Origin: Linderina pennispora
Taxonomy: Eukaryota > Kickxellomycota > Kickxellomycetes > Kickxellales > Kickxellaceae
Direction: 5' to 3'
DNA: 63,050 nt
NCBI RefSeq assembly: GCF_002104995.1
Contig: NW_024468294.1
Coordinates: forward strand, 1 to 63,050
Shown: positions 1-12,702 of the stretch, piece by piece
How the letters are laid out: each line of letters starts with the position of its first letter
Position numbering within the stretch: the first letter of the stretch is position 1
The notes under the pieces: model-generated
The model's input: the letters and a program-made list of their open reading frames with translations, nothing else
Told to the model about the DNA's origin: nothing
The model's database searches: none
Program-made: the position numbers and the translations under genes

Positions 1-3000
1 TGGCAGAGCAAACAATGTTGCAGATTTCTGCGCCTTGATGTGGGGGACAGGAATATCCCTGCTTTTTGCTCGCAGGAAGGGCGGGCAGGCAGGCAGTCAT
101 GCATGTACATGCCTGCAGCTACATGCCCGTCTATGTATTAGGCTGCCAGTGCCTTCCGTGGCCTGGACCCAGGTTTGCAGGCTGCAATGTGAAGCTGCCT
201 GCTGCGGTTGGCGCTTCATCATCTGGGGAAGGCTTGATGAAAAGGGAGCATGAACAGACAGGCCAGTTCCTCGTCAGACTTATTACCGCAGTCTCACTTT
301 TGTAAGCGTTTTTTGTATCGAAACTATACTCGCTAATGACGCCTGTGTCTAATAATATACATGTGGCAAACTCTACTCCAGGCGAAAATAGACGAGAAGA
401 AACGTGGCTGAAACTGTGTGCCTTCTAATCCCTAACATGGCTGAGCGCCAAAAAATACCAGCAATAAAAGTAGGGAGGGTGTAGTAGGGAACACGAACCC
501 GTGGTGTGTTTCTACAAATAGGGCGTGGACCTCACGCAGCCAATGGATGGTGTAGATTGCAACGACCCAAGGTAGGTCATGTGTGCAGTTGTGGTACTTG
601 GACATGTCCATCAACCCGGATGACATGTGGTGCAGCCAGCATGGAGCTACCACGCCTGAAGAAGCGGGGGTATGTGCTGGAATAGCAAGGGGGTGCAATG
701 AAAAATGGACGCGCTTTTTTGTGATCATGCGGCCACCAGCTGAGTAGTGCCTAATGTTTTGAGGTGAGCACAATTGCACGACACGTCTTGCATATGCAAC
801 CTGAGCTGACCATCACATTGTTCTCTGGGTCGGTGATGGGCACGTACATGCATATACCTGTCCCGAAGCAGTTGTCCGCGTTCTCTTATTCTGCGGTTTG
901 CATCGTTTTCTATTTTTCTACCAACCCACCCCCTTGCCACCAATTACCCGCTCTTTGCGCTCTCCTTGTTCATTTCGCTGCCTCTTTTTGCGGATCTCTG
1001 CCCTTCTGTCTTGTGGAATTTTAGGGACATGCGTGGGCTGGATGAGGCCTGGTGCCTGCCCGCTCTGGTGCTGCTTTTCTGTGCACCTAGTGACCAGCCC
1101 CTTCCTTTCTACAGACGGCTATCCTACGAATGTGCTTGTTTCCTACATTATCGCTGGCCTATGCCTTGCATACAGGCTGCAGGCCAGCAGAACCTGTCTT
1201 TTGCGCGGTCTGTTGCGTGCGGGTGCACGGAGAAGAAGCCTGGCCAGGTACTGGATGTAACGAGGAGGGTCTTTGAACGATGGCTCCGTGCTCGGTAGAG
1301 CGGAAAACGACATATCCGGAATAGGCGACCTTGGGCCATCCATCGATTGTTCGCTTCGTCCCTTGTCAACAAATCCTCTGGTACTTTGAGCTGGTGCTGC
1401 TGCTACTGCAAGTGCGCACTGGGCACCCTCCTGCTCAACAAAAATAGCCACGCTTGGCAAGGTGTGGATTTTCTGGCACGGTGGATGCAGCTCGCTTACA
1501 GTCACTAAACCTGTTGTTGCAAGAAGCAGTTCATCATTTCTCTCAGCCGGCACGCACTTTTTGGCGGCGGAGAAACAAGGCTAGCGCGTGCTTGGTTCAT
1601 GCAGGCCTAAATTGGTTGGAGGGGAGGCGAGCAATAATGCTGCGATATCGCGCAGCTGCCGTGCAGGCGCCCAGCCTTCAAAATACATCGGCTGCTTCGG
1701 AGCGGACGACAGGGACGATGCCCCTTGGAAAGAAAAAAGTGCACAGCACAAACACCAAGCCGCAAGCTGCGCCATGTATGATGCGATCGATGCGATGGCT
1801 CGGTGGGCCAACGCAGAATGTACCAGCACTCTTCCCAGAAAAAGGCAAGTGAACAGTGAGCAAGGGGAAAACGTGCGGCTGGCGTTCGCAAGCGTGACCA
1901 GTAGATTTCACCTTTTGTGGTGGAACCCTATGCAGCAGCCCAACTGATGCTGAGATGATACGCGCACAGGTGTCCTCATTTCCGCTTCAGCGGTATCTTG
2001 GAGGAGATGTGCGGTCGGAAAAGTGTGCGGCTGGCCCGGAAAATAAGAAATTAGCAATGCGTTGTTGGCGCAGAGGCACCTCAAAAGATGTGTGTGTCTG
2101 CTGCAACTTATTTTTACCCACCTCGATGCAAGCTCATCGATGAAGCTCGAGCAGGATTGCGTACTTGAACAATCAAGGATAGCCGCGGCATGCCGCAACT
2201 GTAAGTAGAGTGCCAATCGCACACTATCACCGGCGGCAGAGGCAATGCCGGCAGGCACAGCCGGCGAGTGGTAATATACTGGACGTATTGCTCAATGGCC
2301 TAGTGCGGGGGGCGGCCATCCCTGAGAGGATGTGGGAACAAAAGCTATATACGCAGCACAGGATTGTGGTGCTGATAAATGGGCGAGCCCAACAACGCCC
2401 GAGCTTTACTGCGTTGCCCCTGAGCTCTCCCTCGACCCGGCTTTTATCAGAGCGTCATCAGCCTATGAATTGTACGTGATTTTTGCCATGATAACGAGCA
2501 AACAAGCAGGCAAGGTGCACATCGCTGAATCTTTTCCCTCGTTTGGGCTGAATTCCTTTGGTCGTGTTCTTTTTATTTCTGAACAAATGAGAGCCAAGGA
2601 GGGTGTGCGCGGGGATTGTCATGTCGCATGCATGGTGCTTGCCGGTATTATAAAAAACGAGAAAGGAAAAAAACCACATCATGCACATGTACTGCACGCT
2701 GGTTGCTTGTTCGATTTCAATTCGATTGGCCCTGATAACAGCAAAAGGGCGAGGGCACGGGGAGGGGTGTGGGTAGCGATGGCGGCAGCACCGAAAGGAA
2801 GCCCAGCAAAAGCCTTGTTTATCATGGTGGCACAAGAAAGCATAGCCTTCGCTATCCTGAACATCTCTGCCAAATCTGCGCTGCCCAGCGCCGGTTTTGC
2901 CCCTTGCGCAGCTGATCTGGCACGGGTGCAAGAAGAGTACAGTTTAGGCCGTGCAGCGCGGCCGCGTGGACAGCAGCGACCATTTACGACTCTGGTCGAT

Positions 3001-5223
3001 CATCCCTCGGCCAATGTAACGCGGGGCTTGGCAAGGGAAAATAAGCTCTTTTAGGTTTGTGGATATCCTCTGGCCTGTCTGTAAAGCGTAGCTGGCTCTT
3101 GTCTCGCATATCTACCGTGGGTTGATAAATGCCCACTCCTCTGTCATGCGACAGCGGGAGATCAGACATTGGGCGCACATCCCGCAATATGCGGCTCCAA
3201 ACCAACAATGTGCGGCTCCTATTGTCCGTGCTGGCAGGAGCATGGCCATGTCCTGGATATGTACCTCTGCTCAAGCTGCAATTGCTCGTATGGGTATGGG
3301 CTAAAGATGTGTTTGTTTGGACAAACCAACGGCCACCGCTATGTTTAGCTATGAACTAGCTAGCGCGGCCAGCGCAGTCAGCGCAGTGCAGGTGAAGATA
3401 ATTGACCGCCAGAGTGGCTGGAAGGTGGTTGCACAAGAGGCAATATTTGCAACCAGCTGATGCAATACAGACCAAGGATTCCGTGTTATTGAGGCAAGGT
3501 TTATGCTGTTCCTGGGCTTTCTCCGCTCCTCTTGCCATGGACGAAGGAGCAAACGTGCATTCAAGGAGGATGGCGCGATTGAGGTCTCGACTCGGGTCTT
3601 GTCGGCACGGGGAGCAAGTGAAATTTCCCTATTCGCCTTTGGCTATTTTGCCATTTTTACCCAAGCAAGCACGAGCGATTTATTTTTTGAACAGCTTTCA
3701 GATTCGGACCGGTCTGAGGCAAACATGCAAACAATCGGCTATGGACGTGTGCCTTGCCTTCTGTGGGTCCGAGGCTGAACATCGCGTGCGCAGAACCGCG
3801 GCTGAGCAAAGGAGAAAAACAGCCGCGATGACACCCACCAGCCATTATGTTGGTTGGAAGCTCTCAGCAGTGAGGACGACGATACCACTACTGGGCAGAC
3901 ACACGAACCTACACTCTTCTCTGAATCACTCTGGATGGATGAGATATGTGGGTGGAAAAGGGGATACCGGAAACGCCATGGGTGGCCAGCTCGGCATGGG
4001 GTGAGGCGGGAAATCCACGAGACTGTGGAGGTTTCCAACCCAGTCTTGGCTCGCGCTACTCCGCAAGTACAAGACCCAGTGATGCAGACTGGGCTGTCCC
4101 CCATGGCTGCCTGAGGAGACATGCTGTGGTGGGGGAGGCGAGTGAGGTGGCAATATTGTTGCGGTCTGGCATCCCCACCATTCTTTCAAGCTGCAGACTG
4201 ATCGCAGTACACAGGGCCGCTGTTCTGTGCAGTCTCAGAAATTTCTTTCATGTCAGCCCTTCGGCAATACATCCATACATGGTATTATCAAGCTTGGGCG
4301 AGTGACCGAGGGCGATGGGTCTCTTAGATCGTCAGCAATTTCAGAGACCACCTCGCCCTGAACAGCCTGCAATCTACCAGTAGCGCTTCGGCCAATTTCT
4401 GCGTTTGGGCGCTATCGGTGAACGATCAGGCCAGCCTAGATCTGAATCGATGGCGAGAGAGTGCAGCATAAAGCGTTGGGCCCTCTCCGCCATATACGTT
4501 TTTGGACATGGAACGTGGTCAGGGTCGTCTGTCATCGTTACCTGCTTGGCCCGCCACTGAGCAACAAAAAAGCAACCAATGCAACTGATTTGTCGAACGC
4601 GACCATGAATAATGCGCATTTTTACTGGCCCGAGCATCATCATCATCATCATCGCATACTCAGCAATGTAAAAAAGTGTGTTCATAGAACCACTGCTGGG
4701 CAGCTCTAGTCTGTATCCTCAAGCAACTGACATACTGCTCAAGTCCCCTTTCAAAAAGAGGGAGCGTGAATTATGTGCCAGAATCGAAATCGATTGCCCT
4801 GCAAAGTGGAACGCTGGCCAAAGGATACGACACCATTTGCAAAGGGATAGTGAACGGGGACACGAAGTAGACAGGAAAGAGAAAAACCTGGACCAAGGCG
4901 GTTTCCCCGCGCACAGCCCAGCGGTGCGAGCCAAAGCACAGGAGAAAGAAGAGAGCGCAAAGGATGTACATGCGCTGGATATATGCCGGCGCGCACGAGA
5001 GAGAAGGGAGAAATAGGGAGCGGCCAACGGCATAGAACGACCAATAATGCCTGCTTGTTCCAAGGCATTGCAGGACGGGAGAGTGGGGGGTGTTTGCTAC
5101 CACCCAGTCAGCCTGCACTCTAAAATCGATAGTACCCCCGGGGGCGGCTGACGGGGTGATCCTCCACCCCTTGTAGTAGATTGGCCTCGCTCGACGACAA
5201 AGAACAGGAGCAGTTTCAGTGGC
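1..5223. other. Gene-poor region left of the CBM21 gene
   Basis: No open frame here shows a recognisable domain, signal peptide or compositional bias of a protein. The longest candidate (2332-3054, plus) reads as unstructured translation and has overlapping open frames on both strands, which is typical of GC-rich noncoding DNA. A short CAT trinucleotide run lies near 4636-4655. The final few hundred bases, with C/G-rich stretches near 5135-5160, are the probable promoter of the gene starting at 5537. Genes made of several short exons could have been missed. Confidence 0.5.
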
Positions 5224-5230
5224 TATATAA
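5224..5230 (+). promoter_or_regulatory. TATA box of the CBM21 gene
   Basis: A perfect TATATAA element lies about 310 bases before the start codon at 5537. It is followed by a long pyrimidine-rich, G-poor leader, as in strongly transcribed fungal genes. Confidence 0.7.
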
Positions 5231-5536
5231 ACAACGCGAGGCCTTCCTCTCTAGCCCTCGTTTTTTCTTTTGAGTAGGCCAACGATTTTATTAAAACAGC
5301 TTCCCTTCTGTACCCATTTCCCCTACACACTTGTACCAACACCACGATTTCTATCCCTTTCCAATATTATAAGAAAAAAGTTGTTCTGTTTACTTGTCCC
5401 CTCCCCTCTGCCGGATCTCAATATACCCCCTCGTATTTCAAGCCTATATCAGCTCTTTCTTGATTGATCCACGTCTGTTTCTCCTCCTCATTTCAAATAC
5501 CCACACGGCTTCACATCTACACATATTCTACACACC

Positions 5537-7021
5537 ATGTATATTCCGGCATCAAAGTCGTCTTTTATGTGCAGCGGACGCAGCGTGATGCTGAACCGTA
5601 GCAACAGCACAGCTGCAACCACTACGGTGGGAAAGCATGAGGGTGGGGCACCGCTCTCACTTATTCTACAGAGCCACACATCGTCAGCCGCCAAGCGCGC
5701 CCAGGCACGGCCCACATACACTCCTCCGGCTGTGGTGCGCAAGAACTCTGGGGAGATTGTGCGCTCCTGCCTCCGCAAGCGTGCTACCTCCGAGCCCAAC
5801 CTCAGCTCGATGCAGCAGCCGTCCAAGTTTGTCCACTTTGGAGCGGACTTGGAGCGCGTGCGGTGGTTCCTGAAGGCCCAGAGTCCCGAGAGTGTCCAGG
5901 CAGATGCCTCGCTTGACGACGAGCTCTCACGCGCATCGACACCCGTGGATGCAGCACACACAGCTGCTGCCCGCCCTGTCATGGTGCGGCTCACATCCAT
6001 CCGGCGCCCGACACCCTCGTTCATTGTGTTTGAGGAGAGCCCGGTTGTGCTGGAGCGCATGGACCTGGCTGACAACAAGGCCTCATCGGCCGTCATCTCG
6101 GGCACCATCAAGGTCCACAATCTGGCGTACGAAAAGAACATCGTGGCGCGCTACTCGCTCGACGAGTGGAAGACCACCCAGGAGGTCTGTGCCAAGTACC
6201 AGCGCACACTGGCTGAGCCCTCAGGCCCGCGCCCCGGCGTCGACCGCTTCACATTCTCGCTGCCACTGCCGGCCTCAGCCATGGCTCATCTGCCTGCTGT
6301 CGTTGCGCTGTGCGTGCGCTACGATGTTGGCGGCGCCGAGTACTGGGACAACAACAAGGGCTCCAACTACATGGTTAAGGTATCGCACCCTGCCCTGCCA
6401 GCCATCGCCGATGATGATGCCGACCACCCCATGATTGCCATGAGGTGCAGCGCCGGCTACTCGCAGGAGCTCAGCGCGCCTCGCCGCCTCACGTTCAACG
6501 AGACTGCCTCCGCTCCGTGGGTACCTACTGCCATGGCCTCGTACTCCAACCCAACCCCGGCCGACACTCGCCGGTACATGGCCAGGTCCGAGGCGCTATT
6601 TGCTTCCCCCTCCCAGCGGGCGTCTGCCGGCAGCAATAGCCCGTCTATTGATGCCTTCACTCAGCAGCCGCCCATGTACACGCAGCAGGCGTTCTCGCCG
6701 CTGCAGCCGGGGCTGCCGATGTACCAGGATGTTGCGTGGTGCGGGACCGACTTTACCTCCTTCGACTATGCACCCCCGGCCTACTATTACCGTCAGCCGA
6801 GCGCAGCCGCGTCGCCATCTTCCCTATCACCTGCCAACATTGCGCGCCTGTCGTCGCCTGTTGCCCAGCAGCTGGCGGCCCGCTCGGGCTCGCCACTTGC
6901 CACACCCATGCGCACTGGCAGCCCCATCAACCACCAGGTGTTTGGCCCCAGCGGCGCTTTGCGCAACAGCTCGCCGCTGACCTGGGCCCAGGGAACCGCG
7001 GCCTCGGCACTGCAGTGCTAA
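5537..7021 (+). CDS. Glycogen-targeting regulatory subunit of protein phosphatase 1 (CBM21 domain)
   Basis: A single uninterrupted exon encodes 494 residues. Residues about 185-283 form a CBM21 carbohydrate-binding module: it opens with a KVHNLAYEK strand, has the conserved SLDEWK segment, and closes with YWDNNKGSNYMVKV, the glycogen-contact region of PPP1R3, Gac1 and Pig proteins. Near residue 97 there is a KFVHF sequence followed by an acidic and arginine segment, which is the RVxF docking motif for the PP1 catalytic subunit. The family brings PP1 to glycogen to activate glycogen synthase. The long C-terminal tail is Ser/Pro/Ala/Gln-rich and looks disordered. The ATG at 5537 follows a clear TATA box and pyrimidine-rich leader. 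Function is inferred from two independent motifs and is quite sure; the specific yeast orthologue is not decided. Confidence 0.93.
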   Translation: MYIPASKSSFMCSGRSVMLNRSNSTAATTTVGKHEGGAPLSLILQSHTSSAAKRAQARPTYTPPAVVRKNSGEIVRSCLRKRATSEPNLSSMQQPSKFVHFGADLERVRWFLKAQSPESVQADASLDDELSRASTPVDAAHTAAARPVMVRLTSIRRPTPSFIVFEESPVVLERMDLADNKASSAVISGTIKVHNLAYEKNIVARYSLDEWKTTQEVCAKYQRTLAEPSGPRPGVDRFTFSLPLPASAMAHLPAVVALCVRYDVGGAEYWDNNKGSNYMVKVSHPALPAIADDDADHPMIAMRCSAGYSQELSAPRRLTFNETASAPWVPTAMASYSNPTPADTRRYMARSEALFASPSQRASAGSNSPSIDAFTQQPPMYTQQAFSPLQPGLPMYQDVAWCGTDFTSFDYAPPAYYYRQPSAAASPSSLSPANIARLSSPVAQQLAARSGSPLATPMRTGSPINHQVFGPSGALRNSSPLTWAQGTAASALQC

Positions 7022-9221
7022 AAACAACTGCAGATGCAGCAATTTATTGGCGTTTCTACCAGCGCTCGGCTGTCGATGAAATTGCTTGGGGGAGGTTTGT
7101 CGGGTTGGGTTCGCTGCGGTTGGGCTCATTTTTCAATGAGCGTGCATTATCCTGCCGCATCAGTTTACCACCCTCGGGGGGCGTGCGGCGGACCTCACCT
7201 CCCCTGCGATTATGCCGCCCTTTGGCAAGGGTGCCTTCAGCGCCGTTGCTCTCCTCCTCCCAGAGCTTTGCGCGTATTGTCGCTGTGAATCGCAGCCTTG
7301 GCCTTTGTCTACTGGACATTGAAAAATGGCCCTCAGGACATCTGATGATGCGCTATAGCTTGTCTTTTGGCAATTGCACTCCTTGCATTTCTCTGGGGGT
7401 GGCTCCTTGTCCATCGGGAACTCCGAATCCATTCGACGCCAGCCAAGACAGGCACTCAAACCACCACAAAACCATTCACTTCATCATTTATCTTTCCTCC
7501 GCCTGTATAATATCATTAACCTTAACAATATCCACCGCTGCCTGCCTGCATCCCATCTCTCCCACACCCCTTCCGCAACGCCGGCGCCGCACCGAGATCT
7601 GTCTCCAGCATAGCCTGCATCCCCGAGTGCAAGCCGGAAAGTCGACATGACCAGGGATCAGACACAAACTCTACCAATATACCAAGCGAGCTGGTAACTT
7701 TAGTATACACCGCGGATAAACCCTGAGTTACATCCTGCGCGTTTCTTCCCATGTATCCACCATATCACACGTATCATTAGATCTGAAATGCTCAATACAA
7801 CCATCATATCTTGCTATATTTCTGCCCCTGGTTCCTGCTGCTAGCACGTTTCAAGGCGCTGTGCAGCCGACCCGTGTCATTCCTAGTGGGGCCATCCCAT
7901 CCAGCCATGCAGCCTCGTCTTCTCTCCTGTTTGCACAGCCGGCCAATTGTATGCACTCTTTCCCGGCAACGGGTGTCCCAGAGAAAAACAATATGCAGTG
8001 TCCTGTTGTTTGGATGCATACCGCTTGATTTCCTTCTAGCCATGAATGGATGCTGCAGACAAGGTGATTTGTCGTTGCCTTGTCGGCGGCAGCTCAAGGT
8101 GGGCATGGTGTGAAGAATAGTGGGAAGTCCAGCACCAGGACAAGCGTTGCAGCATGCGGTCGGGCGTCCTATTCGCCCGCCTATGTATTGTGCATTTGTG
8201 AGCATGCACAGCCAGCTGCCCTGGAAACAATGCGCCTTTTCCCAGAATGCTAGCAATTATGTGCATCCACCGCGTTGTTCCTGCCTGCTGTCCTTTTAGC
8301 AACCCACACCCCACCTCCCCAATCACCAGTAGTGAGTGAAAACTGCAAGTACGCGCGCAGCCGTGGCAAACGCGAGGCGCAGGCAAGAAATCAGGACCGT
8401 TGCTAGAAACGGACAACCCAGTCAGGCATCCAGGCAGTTCATTATCCACATGTCGCCACAGCATTGATGACCGCTGAGCGTGACTGCACTCTCTCCGTTT
8501 CTTCGTCACATAATGGATCCACATGATCCGTGTTTTTTCCTTCGTGCCTCAGGAGTGATTCAGCCGCCATGCAAAAGGTTCTATTCCCCAGAGAAGAGCT
8601 CTTCTGCTCGTCGGCCGAGAACAAGCCCCACCCGGAATCGCCCGCGCTGCACGGCTTCTGGTATATCTATTTTTGTCGTAATGCAACTTCCGTAGCAATG
8701 AGCTTATTGCCCGCTGCATACGCGATCCATGCAGGCCGGTTCCTGGGCAGTTCTGGGCCTATAGGCAGAGCCCCTGCTGATTAGCGCTTGGGATATTCGC
8801 GTCTGGATCTACGCAGAAATCGCCAGCGCCAGGCAGCAGCAGGCTTGTGCATCATTCCCCTCCCCTTCGTGTCGCAGCGATCCTTGCCGAGCGCTGTTTC
8901 GCTAATGAGGAGTTGGTCGTGAGACGACTGGCTGATCCATTGTCCGAGCCGAGCCACGGACTATCACGCCAGGTTCTGACAGGCACGAATCACATGGACT
9001 CGCACGCCAGTTCCTATTTGCGAGCTGTGGCCCGAGCGGAACAGGGCGGCGGTGGTGTGGGAACAAAAGCGCAGAACGTATGTTTTTCTACTCAATTCAT
9101 CGATAGTGTAAGGCGCGGCTTCCGTGCATCTTTTTCTCCTCTACTATACATAACAATCGAGCCTTTTCTTGTCCTCTTTTTGTCTTGCCTACAGCCCAAC
9201 AGCGACAGCCTCCTCCCAGCC
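7022..9221. other. Intergenic region, no gene seen
   Basis: This holds the 3' flank of the CBM21 gene and the promoter and leader of the uridine phosphorylase gene. Open frames here are short, overlap on both strands and show no domains. The last 80 bases before 9222 are pyrimidine-rich, as in other leaders of this window. Confidence 0.5.
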
Positions 9222-10371
9222 ATGCCGACCGAACAAATGAGCAGCGCCAACAAGCCCCTCAGCGCCGAGGGCCGGACATACCACGTCGAGACCAAGTATG
9301 GTGAAGGTAAGACAGTGTGGCCCACACGCAGACCGGTGTGAGTGCAGTCTACTTCTCTTTTGCCACCCGTGCTTCCTGTTGCCGTTTGGGAGAACAATTG
9401 AAGTGTGCCAGAGTGTGGCAGCCGCACAAGCGATTCAGTTGCGCCACGCATGAAGTATGTGTGGCGTGTGCGTGGAGAGCATTGAGGGATTTTCTACTGA
9501 TCCCTGCTCAAAAAATTTTTACAATGGTAGTTGCTAACCGCATCATCACTGTCGGCGACCCGCAGCGCGCTCGCATGATGTCAAAGTTCCTCGACAAGGT
9601 CCTGTTTGAGCGTCCTCGCACCGTGGGTTCCTGACGATTACCGGGATCTACCGCGGGCTGCCGGTCTCGATCGTGGCCATCGGCATGGGCCTGTCGATGA
9701 TGGACTTTTTTGTGCGCGAGACACGCATGGTGGTTGACGGTCCGCTGTCGATTGTGCGGTTTGGCTCGTGTGGTTCCATCGGGGAAGCCAAGACCGGCGA
9801 TGTGATTGTGGCTCGGTCTGCGTTTGGTATCTCGCGCAACTTTGACTACTTCCGGACCCCCTCTGACACGCACATTAGCGACAAGCCGTACATTCTGTGG
9901 CGCGCATCGCCGGCAGACTCGCAGCTGACTGAGTGCGTCAAGAGCGAGATGGGCAAGAGTGTCGGAAGCGAGCATGTGTTTGAGGGTGACGTCGGTAACG
10001 CTGACAGCTTCTATGGATCGCAAGGCCGCACGGGCACTGATTTCTACGACGGTAACGAGCATCTGCTGAGGTACATCCACGAGGTGTATCCGGGAGCTAC
10101 AGCGCTCGAGATGGAGAGCCACATGCTGTTCCACCTGGCCGAGGTCTCGACTGGCGCTAACAATGATCAGCCCAAGTCGATCCGTGCTGCCTGCGCCCTG
10201 ATGGTGTTCGCTGACCGTACCGGCAACTCGTTCATCAGCCCTCAGCGCAGCGCCCAGGTCATCGAGAGCTGTGCCCGGGCACTGTTTGACAGTCTGGTGG
10301 CAGACATGCCTTCACAGGAGGGTCTGCACCCGGCCGAAGGCAGCGTATGGGCCAACGAGCTGGCAAAGTAA
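9222..10371 (+). CDS. Uridine phosphorylase (PNP/UDP family), two exons, one apparent frameshift
   Basis: Exon 1 is 9222-9306 and exon 2 is 9531-10371. The intron begins GTAAG, has a TACTGAT-type branch site near 9494 and ends TAG; joining gives a continuous GEVANRIITVGD sequence. The protein (about 308 residues) carries the family marks: VAIGMGLSMMDFF, the phosphate and ribose-binding GSCGSIG segment, and EMESHMLFHL near the C-terminus, the uracil-selective signature. It should convert uridine and phosphate to uracil and ribose-1-phosphate in pyrimidine salvage. Near 9621 the frame breaks: one base appears to be missing between RT and GFLTITG, after which homology continues perfectly to the stop. 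I take this as a consensus error rather than a dead gene, because everything downstream is conserved. Confidence 0.9.
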
Positions 10372-11723
10372 GCTAAATAGAATATTAACACCAGCATCTC
10401 TTCCGCAAGTATACACTGTATCACGCCATCTTGCTTCATGCAAAACAACACATTCATGTGCAGACCAGGGGACATTCGCTCAGGCCCGGATTTAAGCTGG
10501 CTGATGTATATGGAGCTGGAAAGGGCATGGTGCGACACTGGCACAACCACACAACAACAGCTACTCCCCTCGGCGTCTGCACCAACCTAGGGGCTCCAAG
10601 GACACTACGAGATTCACCACCTACGCAGTGGATCCATGTGCAATGCTGAGGGTGCCCTTGTTGCCTGGCGCCAGCTTGAGCAGACAAAAATATGCCTAGG
10701 TTCTATTTATAACCAATGATCCCAGGTGATGATATAATTCAATGAAAAGCGCCTGTCGTGAAAGAGCCAGTCTGAATTCCAGAATATATGGCTGTGCTGT
10801 TCTCTGCTGCTCTGTGCTGAGAGGCAGGGGCAGACTATGTGATGTGACAAAATTCAAGCATTCAACTGATCTCGCCACTGCGGTCCAGATGGGGGACGAT
10901 CGACTGTGTCCGTCTCCAGGCGACGCGGGCAGCAACGCCGGCCTCAACCCCTTTTCCAACCAACGAAACATCCTGAAATTGATTTGGTGAATTGGGGTGC
11001 AGTGTCGTACGATTTCGCATGCGAGCCCGAAAGACGACCCCTATGTCGTGGAATGTTGTCTTCGGGGCCGACAAGATGGTGGTAGATCGCGCTTCTCTCA
11101 GGTCATGGTGTTTCTTTGAGCATCTTCGAGGGACCAGGGATTGGGGCAGCCCACACACGCGCCGCTGCCTTGGTGCCGCAACACCGCCTCTTTCTGATAA
11201 AGAATTAAGCATAGAGCCGCTGAATGCAAACGCAGAGTGTATTCCAAGCCCACTCGCTGTTGCACACAGCAGATTGTTGATGCTGCTACTAGTCGCTCAA
11301 ACCTATCCCTTCCCCTGCCACCTATGCAGCAGCAGCTATCTATGGCAGAAGTGAGCGGCTATACACTGCACTTTGGCTTTATGACCCACGTCTATTATTA
11401 GACAGGCCAAAAAGTACCTGTGGGCTCGCAATACCGCTCGTGCACTCATGCGCACTAGTCACCCGCTGCGCAGAGCAAAGAGGACCGGGTGTTTGAGTGG
11501 ATGCAGTATTCACACCAGATAGACCGGCTGGCTCACGATGCAGGCTTTCCTCCAATGCTTTGGGAAAAGGGCCAGAAAGCGGTGCAACCACCAGGTGGAT
11601 TTCGGTCGGGTGGTAGTACATTTTCAGGCAAAAACCTTTGGCCCAAGCCCTGGAGAGCGGTGACTGTGGTTAAGTGCCATCTGCAAATTATCAGCCGCCT
11701 GCTGTCAGTAGTTGGGATGTCTG
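10372..11723. other. Intergenic region, no gene seen
   Basis: This separates the uridine phosphorylase gene from the TATA box at 11724. I see only short overlapping frames without domains. Confidence 0.45.
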
Positions 11724-11730
11724 TATAAAA
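11724..11730 (+). promoter_or_regulatory. TATA box of the small secreted protein gene
   Basis: TATAAAA stands about 160 bases before the ATG at 11892 and is followed by a C/T/A-rich leader poor in G, a layout that matches the other strong promoters in the window. Confidence 0.65.
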
Positions 11731-11891
11731 GCCATACCTGCCCAGGCTGCTGGTTAGATTTCCTCCGACTAACATTTCAGTTCTTTCTTTTAATTCCAAG
11801 CCCTCTCGCCTGTGCCAAACCCAGCCTAATAACCCCCTATATTTCAAACCCACGTATATTACACATTTTTTGCTCCTAAATCACATAACCC

Positions 11892-12121
11892 ATGAAGTTC
11901 GCTGCTGATCCCGCTATTGCCACTGCTCTGCTGTCGCTCCTATACTGACCATCGATCCTATCGCTACCCCTGTCAACTCAATTTTCACCTCCTCGAAGGC
12001 TCTGACCTGGCCTGACTTTGGTGTCGGCCCTGCCTCCACTGTCTCTACGCTTGGAGACAGCCCGATCGCCACCCCTGTGGTGCCAACCATGACTATCCTG
12101 CTCCCCAAGTGCGGCCACTAG
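11892..12121 (+). CDS. Small secreted protein with a broken frame
   Basis: The ATG at 11892 opens a short signal-peptide-like sequence (MKFAADPAIATALL) that hits a stop at 11946. A one-base shift near 11927 moves into a frame that reads SAVAPILTIDPIATPVNS and stays open to the TAG at 12119-12121. SAVA followed by PI is a typical signal peptidase site, so the real product is probably about 75 residues, processed to roughly 55. The mature part is rich in Thr, Pro, Ser and Val and has a single Cys near the end. A good TATA box and leader argue for an expressed gene. I do not recognise a family. It could be a cell-surface or secreted protein; alternatively it is a true pseudogene. Confidence 0.55.
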
Positions 12122-12702
12122 ATCAATGCACTAGAAATGTTTGGTTATCACTAGCTTGCTCTCGGCTATTCGACAGTTTAGCGTTTGTTTCCGCTATCGG
12201 CTCATTACCAACTCTCGGCAACAGCAACATTATGTTTTAGGTGAACTAGCATGCTCTGGTTCCATTTCTGTGTTTAGACGATGTGCCTATTTGCCACTCG
12301 TTTTTGTTTGACACTGTACGATTAAAAAAGCTAGCCAGGCGTAAAAGATATACTGGAGCATTCCCTGCTGAACAGGACGACTATCATAGTGATTTCCTGT
12401 CACAAGCTACATAAGCTATGGAGTTCGGCTCTGGCGCATTGCCCTTTTGATGCAGACGATAAAGACAAGCCCACATTCATCTCGTATATTTGCACGCATG
12501 TTGAGCTGCGTTAGGATAGAAATTGACAAGCGAAAAATGTATAAATTTACTAAAATATTATCCACAAGAAAGACAAATGATATGGCGAGAAAGGTGTTCG
12601 CTAGAATATTTCGAATTCAACGCAAAGAGCCATGCTGGCCCAGAGAGGAGCCACGGGCCAGGCAAAGCGGCGCAGGTTCCACAGATATCAGGGGCGAGTA
12701 GC
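12122..12702. other. Short intergenic region between convergent genes
   Basis: This contains the 3' flank of the small secreted protein gene and the 3' end of the APSES gene on the minus strand. It is more AT-rich than its neighbours and no coding potential is seen. Confidence 0.5.

Noticed and set aside
2332-3054. 240-codon plus-strand frame
   Set aside because: No domain, no promoter layout and several overlapping frames of similar size on both strands.
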